DNA of 10,189 nt from an uncultured Collinsella sp. (lineage in GTDB: Bacteria; Actinomycetota; Coriobacteriia; Coriobacteriales; Coriobacteriaceae), in the NCBI GenBank assembly GCA_900549065.1, contig URNC01000070.1:1-10189 (forward strand). The letters are read 5' to 3'. Both the position numbers and the translations under genes were made by a program. Position 1 is the first letter of the stretch, and the number at the start of each line of letters is the position of its first letter. This document shows, piece by piece, positions 1-6,830 of this stretch. Under the pieces are notes generated by a model that was not told where the DNA came from, searched no databases, and saw only the letters and a list, made by a program, of their open reading frames with translations.

Positions 1-49
1 ACGAGATGCAGCGTAGTCTCGTGGGCTCGGAGATGTGTATAAGAGACAG
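1..49. other. Nextera (Tn5) library adapter, i7 side
   Basis: This is not genomic sequence. Bases 1-7 are the end of the P7 primer, 8-15 are an 8-base index, and 16-49 are the Nextera read-2 adapter ending in the 19-base Tn5 mosaic end (31-49). Translating it in one frame gives the well-known artefact peptide SLVGSEMCIRDR, which contaminates many predicted proteins. Any gene call that begins in this stretch is spurious. Confidence 0.98.
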
Positions 50-51
50 AC

Positions 52-222
52 GCTGCCGTTGCCGCCCTGCCCGAGGCCGAGGTGCCCGCCGAGCTCGCCC
101 GCGCCAACGAGGCCTTTGCCGAGCTCGTGCGCGTGGAGACCGATGCTCTGTTGGGCAAGGTGCTCTACACCACGAGCTGCGCCATGAAGAACTCCTTCGC
201 GATGAACGATAACGTAAGGTAA
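52..222 (+). CDS. C-terminal fragment of an unrecognised protein (5' end cut by the library)
   Basis: An open frame enters from the adapter junction and ends at TAA (220-222), giving about 56 residues. The frame is GC-rich with strong G/C third positions and an amphipathic, Ala/Glu-rich composition (ending KNSFAMNDNVR), so it looks genuinely coding. The competing frame that starts inside the adapter is Arg-rich and looks like a shadow. The visible part is probably helical and contains one Cys in a stretch reading LYTTSCAMKN. I do not recognise the family from this tail. It is separated from the next gene by about 150 bases containing a weak hairpin, so it probably belongs to a different transcription unit. 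Confidence 0.6.
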   Translation, partial: AAVAALPEAEVPAELARANEAFAELVRVETDALLGKVLYTTSCAMKNSFAMNDNVR

Positions 223-236
223 AGATAACCTTGCAA

Positions 237-283
237 CGAGCGGGCGGGACAAACGCCGTCAAAGGCTTTGCCCCGCTCGATTT
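237..283 (+). terminator. Possible terminator after the first partial gene
   Basis: An 8-bp perfect inverted repeat (CGAGCGGG at 237-244, CCCGCTCG at 272-279) encloses a 27-base loop and is followed by a short ATTTCT run. The loop is long and the T-run is poor, so this is a weak candidate. It lies 14 bases after the stop codon at 222, which is the expected place. Confidence 0.35.
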
Positions 284-370
284 CTATCTTGGCGTTAACA
301 CGATTTTGTGTCGTTCACTCAATCTTGGGTACAAGAAGGCCAATGCAGTTGTTCACGATTGGAGCCAACC

Positions 371-787
371 ATGGTTATGAAATTCGATCAGCTTGTTAAC
401 GGTGCCATCAACGTGGGCTTCGGCGCCGCCGCCGTTGCCGTCGAGGGCGGCAAGAAGGTCCTCGACGACCTCAATACCAAGGGCGAGCAGGTTCGCAAGG
501 ACGCCGGCACCCCCGATATCGCCCGCAGTGTGTCTGACATGTTCGAGCAGGCCGGCGGCACCATCTCCGACCTCACCGAGCGCCTGGGCATGCAGGGCGA
601 GACCGCGGCTCAGCGCGTGCTCGACGAGCTCATCCTGGCTCGCGTCCGCGTTATGACCGCCCCCGAGCGCACGGCCTTTTTGGCCCATGTGCGCGACATC
701 GTCGATTCGGTCGAGGACAACGTGACCTCGGTGCCCGTCGAGTCTGTTGAGCCCGACGATGCAGAGGACACCGAAGAGGCCGAGTAG
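371..787 (+). CDS. Small phasin-like helical protein, partner of the UbiB-like kinase
   Basis: A protein of 138 residues. ATG 371 is chosen because GGAG (361-364) sits six bases upstream; the frame stays open to a GTG at 308, but that extension has no ribosome site and an uncharacteristic composition. The N-terminal third is a mildly hydrophobic Gly/Ala-rich helix (FGAAAVAVEGGKKVLDDL). The middle is amphipathic helix, and around residues 93-116 the pattern RVRVMTAPERTAFLAHVRDI resembles the C-terminal signature of phasin-type PHA granule regulators (a basic helix, a T-x-x-E/R turn, then a heptad helix). The last 20 residues are strongly acidic. There is no signal peptide. The gene ends 8 bases before the kinase gene, so the two are almost certainly cotranscribed. 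Phasin-like proteins next to AarF/UbiB kinases are a recurring pairing whose meaning is unclear. Function here is inferred; the fold assignment is moderate. Confidence 0.8.
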   Translation: MVMKFDQLVNGAINVGFGAAAVAVEGGKKVLDDLNTKGEQVRKDAGTPDIARSVSDMFEQAGGTISDLTERLGMQGETAAQRVLDELILARVRVMTAPERTAFLAHVRDIVDSVEDNVTSVPVESVEPDDAEDTEEAE

Positions 788-795
788 CAGCGCAG

Positions 796-2559
796 ATGGC
801 AGATTCCACCACCGATTACAACAATCTAGATCCCTTGGGTGACGAGGCGGCGGTTGTCGACGAGGTTGAGGCCGCCGTCTCGGGCGCTCGCAAGAAGCCG
901 CGCGCTGTCGATATGGTGCCCGAAGAGCCCGACGCGATGGCGCCGGACGAGGAATACCAGCTCACGCCGGCAGGTCGCCGCGAGCGCATCGGGCAGATCG
1001 TTCGCCTGATCAAAAAGTACCGCGTGTGGGATAACCTTACGCCGGTTCGCCTGCGCCGCCTGCTCGAAGAGCTTGGCCCCATGTTCGTTAAAATGGGGCA
1101 GATTCTGGCTAACCGCTCCGAGATCTTGCCGCAGCGGTTTTGCGACGAGCTGCGTCGCCTGCGCTCCGACGTAGAGCCGGTGCCGTATGAGGTAGTGCTC
1201 CGCTGTCTGGAAGAGGAGTACGGCCAGCGCTTGGGGCAGATGTTCGACGCGATCGACCCCAATCCGCTCGGAAGCGCGTCGCTCGCGCAGGTACACCGTG
1301 CCCGCCTGGTGACTGGCGAGGACGTGGCCGTTAAGGTGCAGCGCCCCGGCGCGCAGCAGGTCATGGCGCAGGACATCGACATCATTCGCTCGGTGGTACG
1401 CATCGCCTCAAAGTTCGTCAACACCGATCAGTTTGTTGACCTGCACGGCGTGGTCGAAGAGCTGTGGACCTCGTTTCGCGAGGAGACCAACTTTTTAGCC
1501 GAGGCCAAAAACCTCAACGATTTCTATGAGTTCCACAAGAGTGTTCACGGCGTTTCGTGCCCCAAGTCCTATCTGGATTTGTGCACCGAGCATGTCGTGG
1601 TCATGGATTACGTCGACGGCATCTCCATCGCCGACCCCAAACGCCTAGTGGCCGAGGGCTACGACTTGGAGAAGATTGGCGCCGCGATCGTCGAGGACTA
1701 CTCGACGCAGGTGCTCGACGACGGCTTTTTCCATGCCGATCCGCATGCCGGAAACATCATCCTCAAAGACGGCATTGTCTACTTTATCGACCTGGGCATG
1801 GTCGGGCGCATGTCGAGCCACGACCGCGGTATCGTCAAGGATATGATTTTCGCCGTGGCCGAGGGCGACGTGCCCAAGCTCAAGGACTCGCTCATGCGCT
1901 TCGCCGTGACGCGCGGCGATTCGGCCGAGCTTGACCATTCGGCCTTTTTGTCCGATTTGGACTTTATCGTAGCCGACTTTGCAGGACTCGATCTTAAGGA
2001 CCTGGATATCGGCGAGTTTTTGACCTCGTTGCTAAACCTGGCGCGCAAAAACGACGTTGAGCTGCCGAGCGTGGTGACGATGTTCGCCCGCGGCATGGTG
2101 ACGCTCGAGGGTCTGCTGACCGAGTACATGCCCAACGTCAACATGATCCAGATCATTCAGGCTCATATCAAAAACGAGAAGAGCATCTATGCCCGCATGC
2201 GCGAGATGAGCCGCGACTTTGCCGCGAGCAGCTATCGCGCGGCAAAAGGCTCGCTCGAGGCGGCCGAGTATCTGGGCTTGGCTTCGCGTATGCTCACGCG
2301 CGGCCAGCTTAAGGTGAACACGCAGATCATGAGCAGCGATAAGGCGCTGCGACAGCTGGGCGGAATCATCGACCGCATGTCGATGGCGATTGTGATCGCC
2401 GGTCTGTTTATCGGTTCGTCGGTGGTGTACTATGCACGCATCGAGCCGGTTGTGTTTGGTATCCCAGTCATTGGCTTTATGGGCTACGTGAGCGCGCTGG
2501 TGCTGGCGCTTATGCTGGGTCGCAATATCTGGCTCAACAGCCACGGCGGCAAGCACTAG
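796..2559 (+). CDS. UbiB/ABC1 (AarF) family atypical kinase with C-terminal membrane helices
   Basis: A protein of 587 residues. Family hallmarks are in order: the KxGQ motif (K99-Q102, in FVKMGQILANR), the Ala/Ser-rich nucleotide loop that replaces the usual Gly-rich loop (G159-H167, GSASLAQVH), the strand lysine K180 (VAVKVQRPG), the catalytic-loop equivalent HADPHAGN (H313-N320) and metal-binding DLG (D332-G334). Two hydrophobic helices near 530-547 and 554-577 anchor the C-terminus, as in many bacterial members. The first 50 residues are acidic and poorly conserved-looking. Known members (UbiB, Coq8) support ubiquinone or isoprenoid lipid biology through ATPase activity. A strict anaerobe of this group would use menaquinones or other prenyl lipids, so the substrate is unknown. 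The ATG at 796 follows the upstream stop by 8 bases with only a distant purine stretch (GAAGAGG, 772-778), suggesting translational coupling. A downstream start at Met40 or Met48 cannot be excluded. Confidence 0.95.
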   Translation: MADSTTDYNNLDPLGDEAAVVDEVEAAVSGARKKPRAVDMVPEEPDAMAPDEEYQLTPAGRRERIGQIVRLIKKYRVWDNLTPVRLRRLLEELGPMFVKMGQILANRSEILPQRFCDELRRLRSDVEPVPYEVVLRCLEEEYGQRLGQMFDAIDPNPLGSASLAQVHRARLVTGEDVAVKVQRPGAQQVMAQDIDIIRSVVRIASKFVNTDQFVDLHGVVEELWTSFREETNFLAEAKNLNDFYEFHKSVHGVSCPKSYLDLCTEHVVVMDYVDGISIADPKRLVAEGYDLEKIGAAIVEDYSTQVLDDGFFHADPHAGNIILKDGIVYFIDLGMVGRMSSHDRGIVKDMIFAVAEGDVPKLKDSLMRFAVTRGDSAELDHSAFLSDLDFIVADFAGLDLKDLDIGEFLTSLLNLARKNDVELPSVVTMFARGMVTLEGLLTEYMPNVNMIQIIQAHIKNEKSIYARMREMSRDFAASSYRAAKGSLEAAEYLGLASRMLTRGQLKVNTQIMSSDKALRQLGGIIDRMSMAIVIAGLFIGSSVVYYARIEPVVFGIPVIGFMGYVSALVLALMLGRNIWLNSHGGKH

Positions 2560-2610
2560 AGGCTGTGACCGTCACCACATTCTCCTATCGCAAACAATAG
2601 CTTTTACCTT

Positions 2611-2638
2611 GGGCTTCGCCTGCGTGCGAGGCCCTTTT
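2611..2638 (+). terminator. Rho-independent terminator of the kinase operon
   Basis: A 9-bp stem, GGGCTTCGC (2611-2619) with GCGAGGCCC (2626-2634) including one G-U pair, has a six-base loop and is followed by TTTT (2635-2638). It begins about 50 bases after the kinase stop codon and directly precedes the proposed riboswitch promoter, separating the two transcription units. Confidence 0.75.
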
Positions 2639-2665
2639 GCGTGATAGCATATTGACGGGTTTAAT
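2637..2665 (+). promoter_or_regulatory. Candidate promoter for the cobalamin riboswitch transcript
   Basis: TTGCGT (2637-2642) and TTTAAT (2660-2665, five of six to the -10 consensus) are spaced by 17 bases. They would start a transcript near 2672, just before the riboswitch aptamer. The -35 match is weak and overlaps the preceding terminator's T-run. A competing pair, TTGACG (2652-2657) with TAGATG (2674-2679), is also visible, but it would start the RNA inside the proposed P1 strand. Confidence 0.4.
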
Positions 2666-2674
2666 CGATGGCCT

Positions 2675-2851
2675 AGATGGTGGTGCGGAGACGCACGAAT
2701 GCGCGGTTTTCCTGCGCGTTTGGGAGAATCGGGGTGCAAGTCCCCGGCTGTACCAGTAACCGTAATTCCTCTTGGCTCGGGATGTTCGCGTCGCAGATCG
2801 GACGGCGCGCCCGAGTCGTTAAGGTTAAGTCGGATCGCCTCCCATCTTGCA
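2675..2851 (+). promoter_or_regulatory. Cobalamin (B12) riboswitch aptamer
   Basis: Family features appear in the expected order. P5 is a hairpin with five paired bases per arm (2730-2734 with 2742-2746) closing a loop TGCAAGT. It is followed by the conserved-looking segment GTACCAGTAACCGTAA (2750-2765), which corresponds to the CCCGCNACTGTNA core. A variable peripheral hairpin arm follows, CTCGGG/CCCGAG near 2776-2816, and then a B12-box-like AAGTCGGATCGCC (2827-2839). The P5 loop bases TGCAAG (2735-2740) are perfectly complementary to CTTGCA (2846-2851), as needed for the L5-L13 kissing contact of this family. A possible P1 pairs AGATGG (2675-2680) with CCATCT (2842-2847); it overlaps the kissing strand, so both may not form together. 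Riboswitches of this class usually turn expression off when cobalamin is plentiful. Assignment is by pattern, not by covariance search. Confidence 0.85.
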
Positions 2852-2990
2852 TGCGGCTGCGGCGTATGCCGCCGGTGTGCATAGGGCTCTGGAGGGAAGG
2901 GGGACCCCGATGGGGGAACTCGAGCGCAACATGCGCGATGACGTGGGGCAGCTTCAAGGCAACGCTCCAAGTACAGACAGTAGGAGACAA
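2852..2990 (+). promoter_or_regulatory. Long leader / expression platform with ribosome binding site
   Basis: About 140 bases lie between the aptamer and the preferred start at 2991. They hold a small hairpin (GCGGC at 2859-2863 with GCCGC at 2868-2872, loop GTAT), then a G-rich tract (2891-2903) directly before ATG 2910, and finally AGGAG (2982-2986) four bases before ATG 2991. No hairpin with a T-run is visible, so control by a transcription terminator is unlikely and translational control is more plausible. Both ATGs share the same reading frame. The G-rich tract contains GGGGAC (2900-2905), complementary to the 3' arm of P5 (GTCCCC, 2740-2745), a possible but unproven switching pair. Confidence 0.5.
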
Positions 2991-5900
2991 ATGGATATGT
3001 TTGAGGACGAGTGCCAGCGTGCCTCGCTTCGTCGCCGTGGCGTAATCGCGCGCGGCGTGGCAAAGCGCTGCCTGGTGGCATTCCTGGCCTTCGCGATGGC
3101 CTTTGGCACCACGCCGGCTCAGCTGTGGGCCGAGGGTGCCGAGGGCATTACCGACGCTGTGGCTCAGGCTACGACGCCAGGCGAGGACGCAGCGCTTGCG
3201 GGCGGTACCGCTGAGCAGAGCGGCGCCGAGGTTTCGGATTCCGGGAGCGCGCCTGCAGCTAGTGCCGCCACTACAGAGGCAGCAACTGGCGACGAAGGCT
3301 CGGCGACGGGGGAGAGCCCTGCCACGAGCGAGCAGTCTTCGACGGCATCCGCTGGCCAAGCAGGATCTGCCGCCGCGGCTGCCGTCCAGACAGAGAACCC
3401 GACAGAAACTGGCGATGTCGTCAAGAAGCAAATCGAGGTCTCGTTCTCGATTATCGGCACCGATGCCGACGGCAAGGCTCAGACCTGGGTGGCGCCTACG
3501 CAGCTCAAGCTCGACGAGGGCGCGACGGCTGCGGATGCCTTCATTAAGCTGCAGGAGAAGACGGGCTTCAAGGCGAAGTACGATCCGAACACGGCATACG
3601 GTTTCTACCTCGAAAGCATCACCTCCCCGAGCGATGGCCGCACGCTTGCCTACGATCCGACGACTCATGCCTACTGGCAGCTGTTCGTCGACGGCGCGTC
3701 TTCCTCGGTTGGCGCGAGCAGCGTCAAACTCACCCAGGGGCAGAAGATTGAGTTTGCCTATACGGCTGGTAGCGCGTCCCCTGTCGTTAAGGACCAGCTT
3801 GCTGCGAATGTGACCGTCATTGGTCGCGATGCCCAGGGCAAGACTCAGACCTGGGCCGACAACGCGCAGTATGTGGTGACGTCCGGTTCGAGCGCGCTTG
3901 ATCTTACGAAGGTCGCGCTTGAGGCGAATGATATTGACGCCGTTGCTGCGGGCTCCTTCATTCTGAGCCTTAAGTACAACGGTGTTGAGCTGGGTACGCC
4001 CCAAGATTATTCGACCTATTGGCAGCTGTTTATCAACGGCAAGTCGAGTGACTATACGGCGGACAATGTCACCATCCATGCTGGCGATACCGTCACGTGG
4101 TTCTACGGTGGCTGGGGAGATCAGTTGCCGTCCGATTCTGTCCATGCTTCCGTTCAGGTGCTTGGCAAGGACAAGGACGGCAAGCAGCAGGTTTGGGCTT
4201 CGACGGGCCAGACGAGTCTCAAGGCAGGCTCCACTGCCAAGGATCTCCTTGAGCAGACCGGCCTTAAGCTCGATGCTAGCGAATCGTCTTGGGGCTGGTT
4301 CCTCAACGGCATTTATTCGCCGTTCGATGGTAAGTCCTATGGCTGGGATGCTGCGACCAATAGCTATTGGCGCTTCTACGTAAATGGCAAGTTCGCCGAC
4401 GTTGGCGCCGGTGCCTACGAGCTCCATGAGGGCGATGCCGTCACCTTTATGTATGGTGCTGACGCCGATGCCCTTCCTGGCCAGGTTCTTGGGTCTGTCG
4501 ATGTTATCGGTCCCGATGTCAACGGCAACAATGCTCGCTGGGGCTCGGCAAGCAACGTTTCTCTGCCCGAAGGCTCTACTGCCCAGAACCTTATTGAGAC
4601 GGTTCTGAAGGCCAAGGGCGTTACGTACAACGGCTCCCAGAGTGGTGAGTACTGGTTCCTCAATTCCATCAACTCGCCATTCGAAGACGAGACGTACGGC
4701 TATGATGGTGCGACCAACAAATATTGGCACCTGTATATCAATGGAGAGCCCTCCTTACTCTGCGCTAATCAGATTACGCTCAAGAGCGGCGATAAGGTCA
4801 CACTTGCCTATACCACCGACGATTCGGCCATGCCCGATCCCGACAAGATTGTCGTGGACCCGGGTGCGACGACTCCTGATTGGGATGCCGAGTGGGCCGG
4901 CTACGGCAACAGTGGCAACGGTTCGACCGTAACGGATGCCAAGACGCCTGCGCAGGCCGCCGGTCTTAAGTGGGCCTTCGATTGGAAGGCCGAGTCTGGT
5001 CAGCAGTATGCCAACTGCAGCGAGCCTGTCATTGCTAACGGCTTTGTGTACATCGCGACCGAGAACGAGCTCATTAAGATCGATTCGTCCACGGGCAAAA
5101 AGGTTGCCTCTGCGCCGCTTGCCTCCAAGGTGAGCTATACCTCTCGTCCGATCTATACCAATGGCCTTATCATCGTTCCGCTCAACGGCGGTGCGGTCCA
5201 GGCGATTACTGCAGACAAGCTGATCTGCAAGTGGCTGACGCCTGGTTTGACGGACTTGACGCAGAGCTCCTGCACCGTCGTTTCGGACGGCGAGTACGTC
5301 TATGTAGGCTCGGTCGATATTTCGTATGACGAGAATTACAATGCGGCCTACGGCAACGGCTCCTTTGCGCGCATTAAGATTGCCACGGGCGAAGTTTCTT
5401 GGCAGAACATCGACCCTGCCGAGGGCTATTACTGGACTGGTGCGGCTTTGACGGATAAGTATGCCATCGTTCCTACGAGCGCGGGTACGCTTAAGTGCAT
5501 TGATAAGACGACGGGCGATGTCGTTTCGACCATGAAGCTCGGCGCTGTCGCAAATGCCGATTGCATTGCCGATCCGTCCAATGGCTCGACCTTCTATCAG
5601 ATGACGCACGACGGAAAGCTCCATGTGATTTCGCTTTCGGCGAAGGGCGTGCTGAGTGAACAGAAGACGGTTGATCTGGGCCTTACGAATAATCTGAGCG
5701 CCCCTGCGGTGTCTGGTGACAATCTGATTGTCGGCGGACAGACGGCTACTGGCTCTGCTCTGGTTCTCTATAACCTGAAGACGGGTAAGACCACGATGGT
5801 CGCTGCTGCCGACGGCAAGGCGCTGCCGGCTGGCCTCAACGGTATTGCTGCTACTCCGCTGGTGAGTGTTCAGGGCGGCAAGACCTATGTGTACTTCACC

Positions 5901-6830
5901 GTTAACAGCGCGGATAGCAAGGATTACGTCAACTACTCTGCTGGTGGTGGCGTGTATCGCTATACGCTCGGCGATGCAGAGGCGACGCAGATTTATGATG
6001 CGGCTGGCCATTACCAGTACTGTGACTCTCCGGTCATTGCCGATGCTTCTGGCAATCTCTACTACATTAATGATTCGGGCACGCTGTTTAAACTTGGAGC
6101 TGTCGAGTCTTGGACGGTTGCCTTTAACTCCAACGGCGGGTCTGCTTGCGACACTAAGTTTGTTGCTACGGCCGATGGCAAGCTGGTCAAGCCGGCCGAT
6201 CCGACGCGCGATGGCTACACTTTCGGCGGTTGGTATACCGATGAGGCTTGCACGCAGGCGTATGACTTCAGTACGCCGGTGACGGCCGATCTGACGCTGT
6301 ATGCCAAGTGGACCAAGAATGCCGTTAACCCTGGCGGTAATGGCGGTTCAGGCTCCAATGGCGGCAATGGCGGCGTTGGTTCGAATGGCGGCGGCGGTTC
6401 TAGTACCGGTACTGGTTCCGGCACTGGCGCTGGCGCTGGTTCTGGCTCCGGCTCGAAGGGCGGCGCTATTGCCCCGGGCCAGAAGCCGGTGACCAAGACG
6501 ACGGTGTCGACCAAGACCGAGACCAGGGACAACAAGTCCGACAAGAAGGACTCCGATAAGTCCGATAAGAAGGACGAGAAGAAGTCTGACAAGAAGTCTG
6601 ACAGGAAGTCTGACAGGAAGGACGGCAAGTCCGACAAGAAGTCCGATTCCAAGTCCGATACGGGTGCTGTTTCCACGACCACTGCTAAGAAGTCCTCTAG
6701 TGCTTCCGAGCAGGAGACTGGCACCAATCCGCTCGCCATCGTTGGCATCGCCGCCGGCGTGATTGGCCTCGCGCTCATCGCCGTCTTCGTGCTGACCAAG
6801 CGCGGCAAGGGTGACGGTAATGCCCGATAA
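2991..6830 (+). CDS. Giant secreted DUF4430/beta-propeller surface protein, putative corrinoid capture
   Basis: A protein of 1279 residues from ATG 2991, which has AGGAG just upstream. In-frame ATGs at 2910 and 2847 are less likely: they would lengthen the signal peptide's leading segment, and 2847 lies in the aptamer. Order of parts: basic N-region (RRR at 14-16) and hydrophobic signal core (27-39), cleavage near A47; Ala/Thr/Ser/Glu-rich linker (48-144); four DUF4430 domains at about 147-258, 271-375, 385-490 and 500-611, each ending in YW-x-aromatic-[VI]-[ND]-G followed by a GD or GQ turn and an aromatic strand; PQQ-like propeller (about 627-1041) with repeated blade motifs such as GFVYIATENELIKID; InlB-type B-repeat (1042-1110, DGYTFGGWYTDEACTQAYDF); Gly/Ser linker; Lys/Ser/Asp stalk (about 1180-1222); transmembrane helix (1247-1268) and basic tail. 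DUF4430 is classed with the transcobalamin C-terminal domain. With the upstream B12 riboswitch, a corrinoid-binding role outside the membrane is a strong inference, but binding is not demonstrated. It overlaps the next gene by 11 bases. Confidence 0.92.
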   Translation: MDMFEDECQRASLRRRGVIARGVAKRCLVAFLAFAMAFGTTPAQLWAEGAEGITDAVAQATTPGEDAALAGGTAEQSGAEVSDSGSAPAASAATTEAATGDEGSATGESPATSEQSSTASAGQAGSAAAAAVQTENPTETGDVVKKQIEVSFSIIGTDADGKAQTWVAPTQLKLDEGATAADAFIKLQEKTGFKAKYDPNTAYGFYLESITSPSDGRTLAYDPTTHAYWQLFVDGASSSVGASSVKLTQGQKIEFAYTAGSASPVVKDQLAANVTVIGRDAQGKTQTWADNAQYVVTSGSSALDLTKVALEANDIDAVAAGSFILSLKYNGVELGTPQDYSTYWQLFINGKSSDYTADNVTIHAGDTVTWFYGGWGDQLPSDSVHASVQVLGKDKDGKQQVWASTGQTSLKAGSTAKDLLEQTGLKLDASESSWGWFLNGIYSPFDGKSYGWDAATNSYWRFYVNGKFADVGAGAYELHEGDAVTFMYGADADALPGQVLGSVDVIGPDVNGNNARWGSASNVSLPEGSTAQNLIETVLKAKGVTYNGSQSGEYWFLNSINSPFEDETYGYDGATNKYWHLYINGEPSLLCANQITLKSGDKVTLAYTTDDSAMPDPDKIVVDPGATTPDWDAEWAGYGNSGNGSTVTDAKTPAQAAGLKWAFDWKAESGQQYANCSEPVIANGFVYIATENELIKIDSSTGKKVASAPLASKVSYTSRPIYTNGLIIVPLNGGAVQAITADKLICKWLTPGLTDLTQSSCTVVSDGEYVYVGSVDISYDENYNAAYGNGSFARIKIATGEVSWQNIDPAEGYYWTGAALTDKYAIVPTSAGTLKCIDKTTGDVVSTMKLGAVANADCIADPSNGSTFYQMTHDGKLHVISLSAKGVLSEQKTVDLGLTNNLSAPAVSGDNLIVGGQTATGSALVLYNLKTGKTTMVAAADGKALPAGLNGIAATPLVSVQGGKTYVYFTVNSADSKDYVNYSAGGGVYRYTLGDAEATQIYDAAGHYQYCDSPVIADASGNLYYINDSGTLFKLGAVESWTVAFNSNGGSACDTKFVATADGKLVKPADPTRDGYTFGGWYTDEACTQAYDFSTPVTADLTLYAKWTKNAVNPGGNGGSGSNGGNGGVGSNGGGGSSTGTGSGTGAGAGSGSGSKGGAIAPGQKPVTKTTVSTKTETRDNKSDKKDSDKSDKKDEKKSDKKSDRKSDRKDGKSDKKSDSKSDTGAVSTTTAKKSSSASEQETGTNPLAIVGIAAGVIGLALIAVFVLTKRGKGDGNAR
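3423..4823 (+). repeat. Four tandem DUF4430 domain repeats (protein-level)
   Basis: The repeats cover residues 147-258, 271-375, 385-490 and 500-611 of the large surface protein. Each starts with a beta strand of the type V-x-V-[IL]-G-x-D-x-x-G-[KN], continues through an L-x-x-G-[ST]-[TA]-A helix, and closes with YW-x-x-[FY]-[VI]-[ND]-G. Repeats 1, 3 and 4 carry a shared SP-x-[DE]-x-x-x-Y/L-x-[YW]-D-x-x-T-x-x-YW insertion. Repeat 2 lacks it (it reads GTPQDYSTYW) and is the outlier. The DNA is diverged between units, so the duplications are old. Confidence 0.8.
6531..6663 (+). repeat. Degenerate 9-12 base repeats encoding a Lys/Ser/Asp stalk
   Basis: Units of the type TCCGACAAGAAG recur about ten times with small changes and encode SDKK, SDRK and KDSDK blocks. 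They form a highly charged, probably extended stalk between the Gly/Ser linker and the membrane helix. Tracts like this commonly change length by slippage or recombination, so strain-to-strain length variation is expected. The related second protein has a similar but independently diverged stalk (KDSKSSNDAKDE). Confidence 0.8.

Noticed and set aside
31..49. Tn5 mosaic end, matched by its inverted copy at 10141-10159, as ends of a mobile element
   Set aside because: The flanking bases are Nextera primer and index sequence, so these are library adapters and not a transposon.
6..212. 68-residue Arg-rich ORF at the left edge
   Set aside because: It begins in adapter sequence and is a shadow frame; the frame ending at 222 has normal coding character.
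2652..2679. TTGACG / TAGATG as the promoter of the riboswitch transcript
   Set aside because: The start would fall near 2686, removing the proposed 5' strand of P1; the TTGCGT / TTTAAT pair fits the aptamer boundary better, although neither is certain.
2847..2990. N-terminal extension of the large surface protein to ATG 2847
   Set aside because: The start lies inside the riboswitch aptamer and has no ribosome site, and the extension would put about 75 residues before the signal core.
2673..4730. 685-residue minus-strand ORF opposite the DUF4430 region
   Set aside because: It is antisense to the riboswitch and the surface protein, lacks recognisable domains and has a low-complexity Arg/Ala/Leu make-up typical of GC-rich shadow frames.
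4755..6011. 418-residue minus-strand ORF opposite the propeller
   Set aside because: It is a shadow of the well-supported plus-strand gene, with no family motifs.
6529..6663. CRISPR-like or tandem-repeat array
   Set aside because: The short units are in frame, degenerate and have no spacers; they are coding repeats of a Lys/Ser/Asp stalk.
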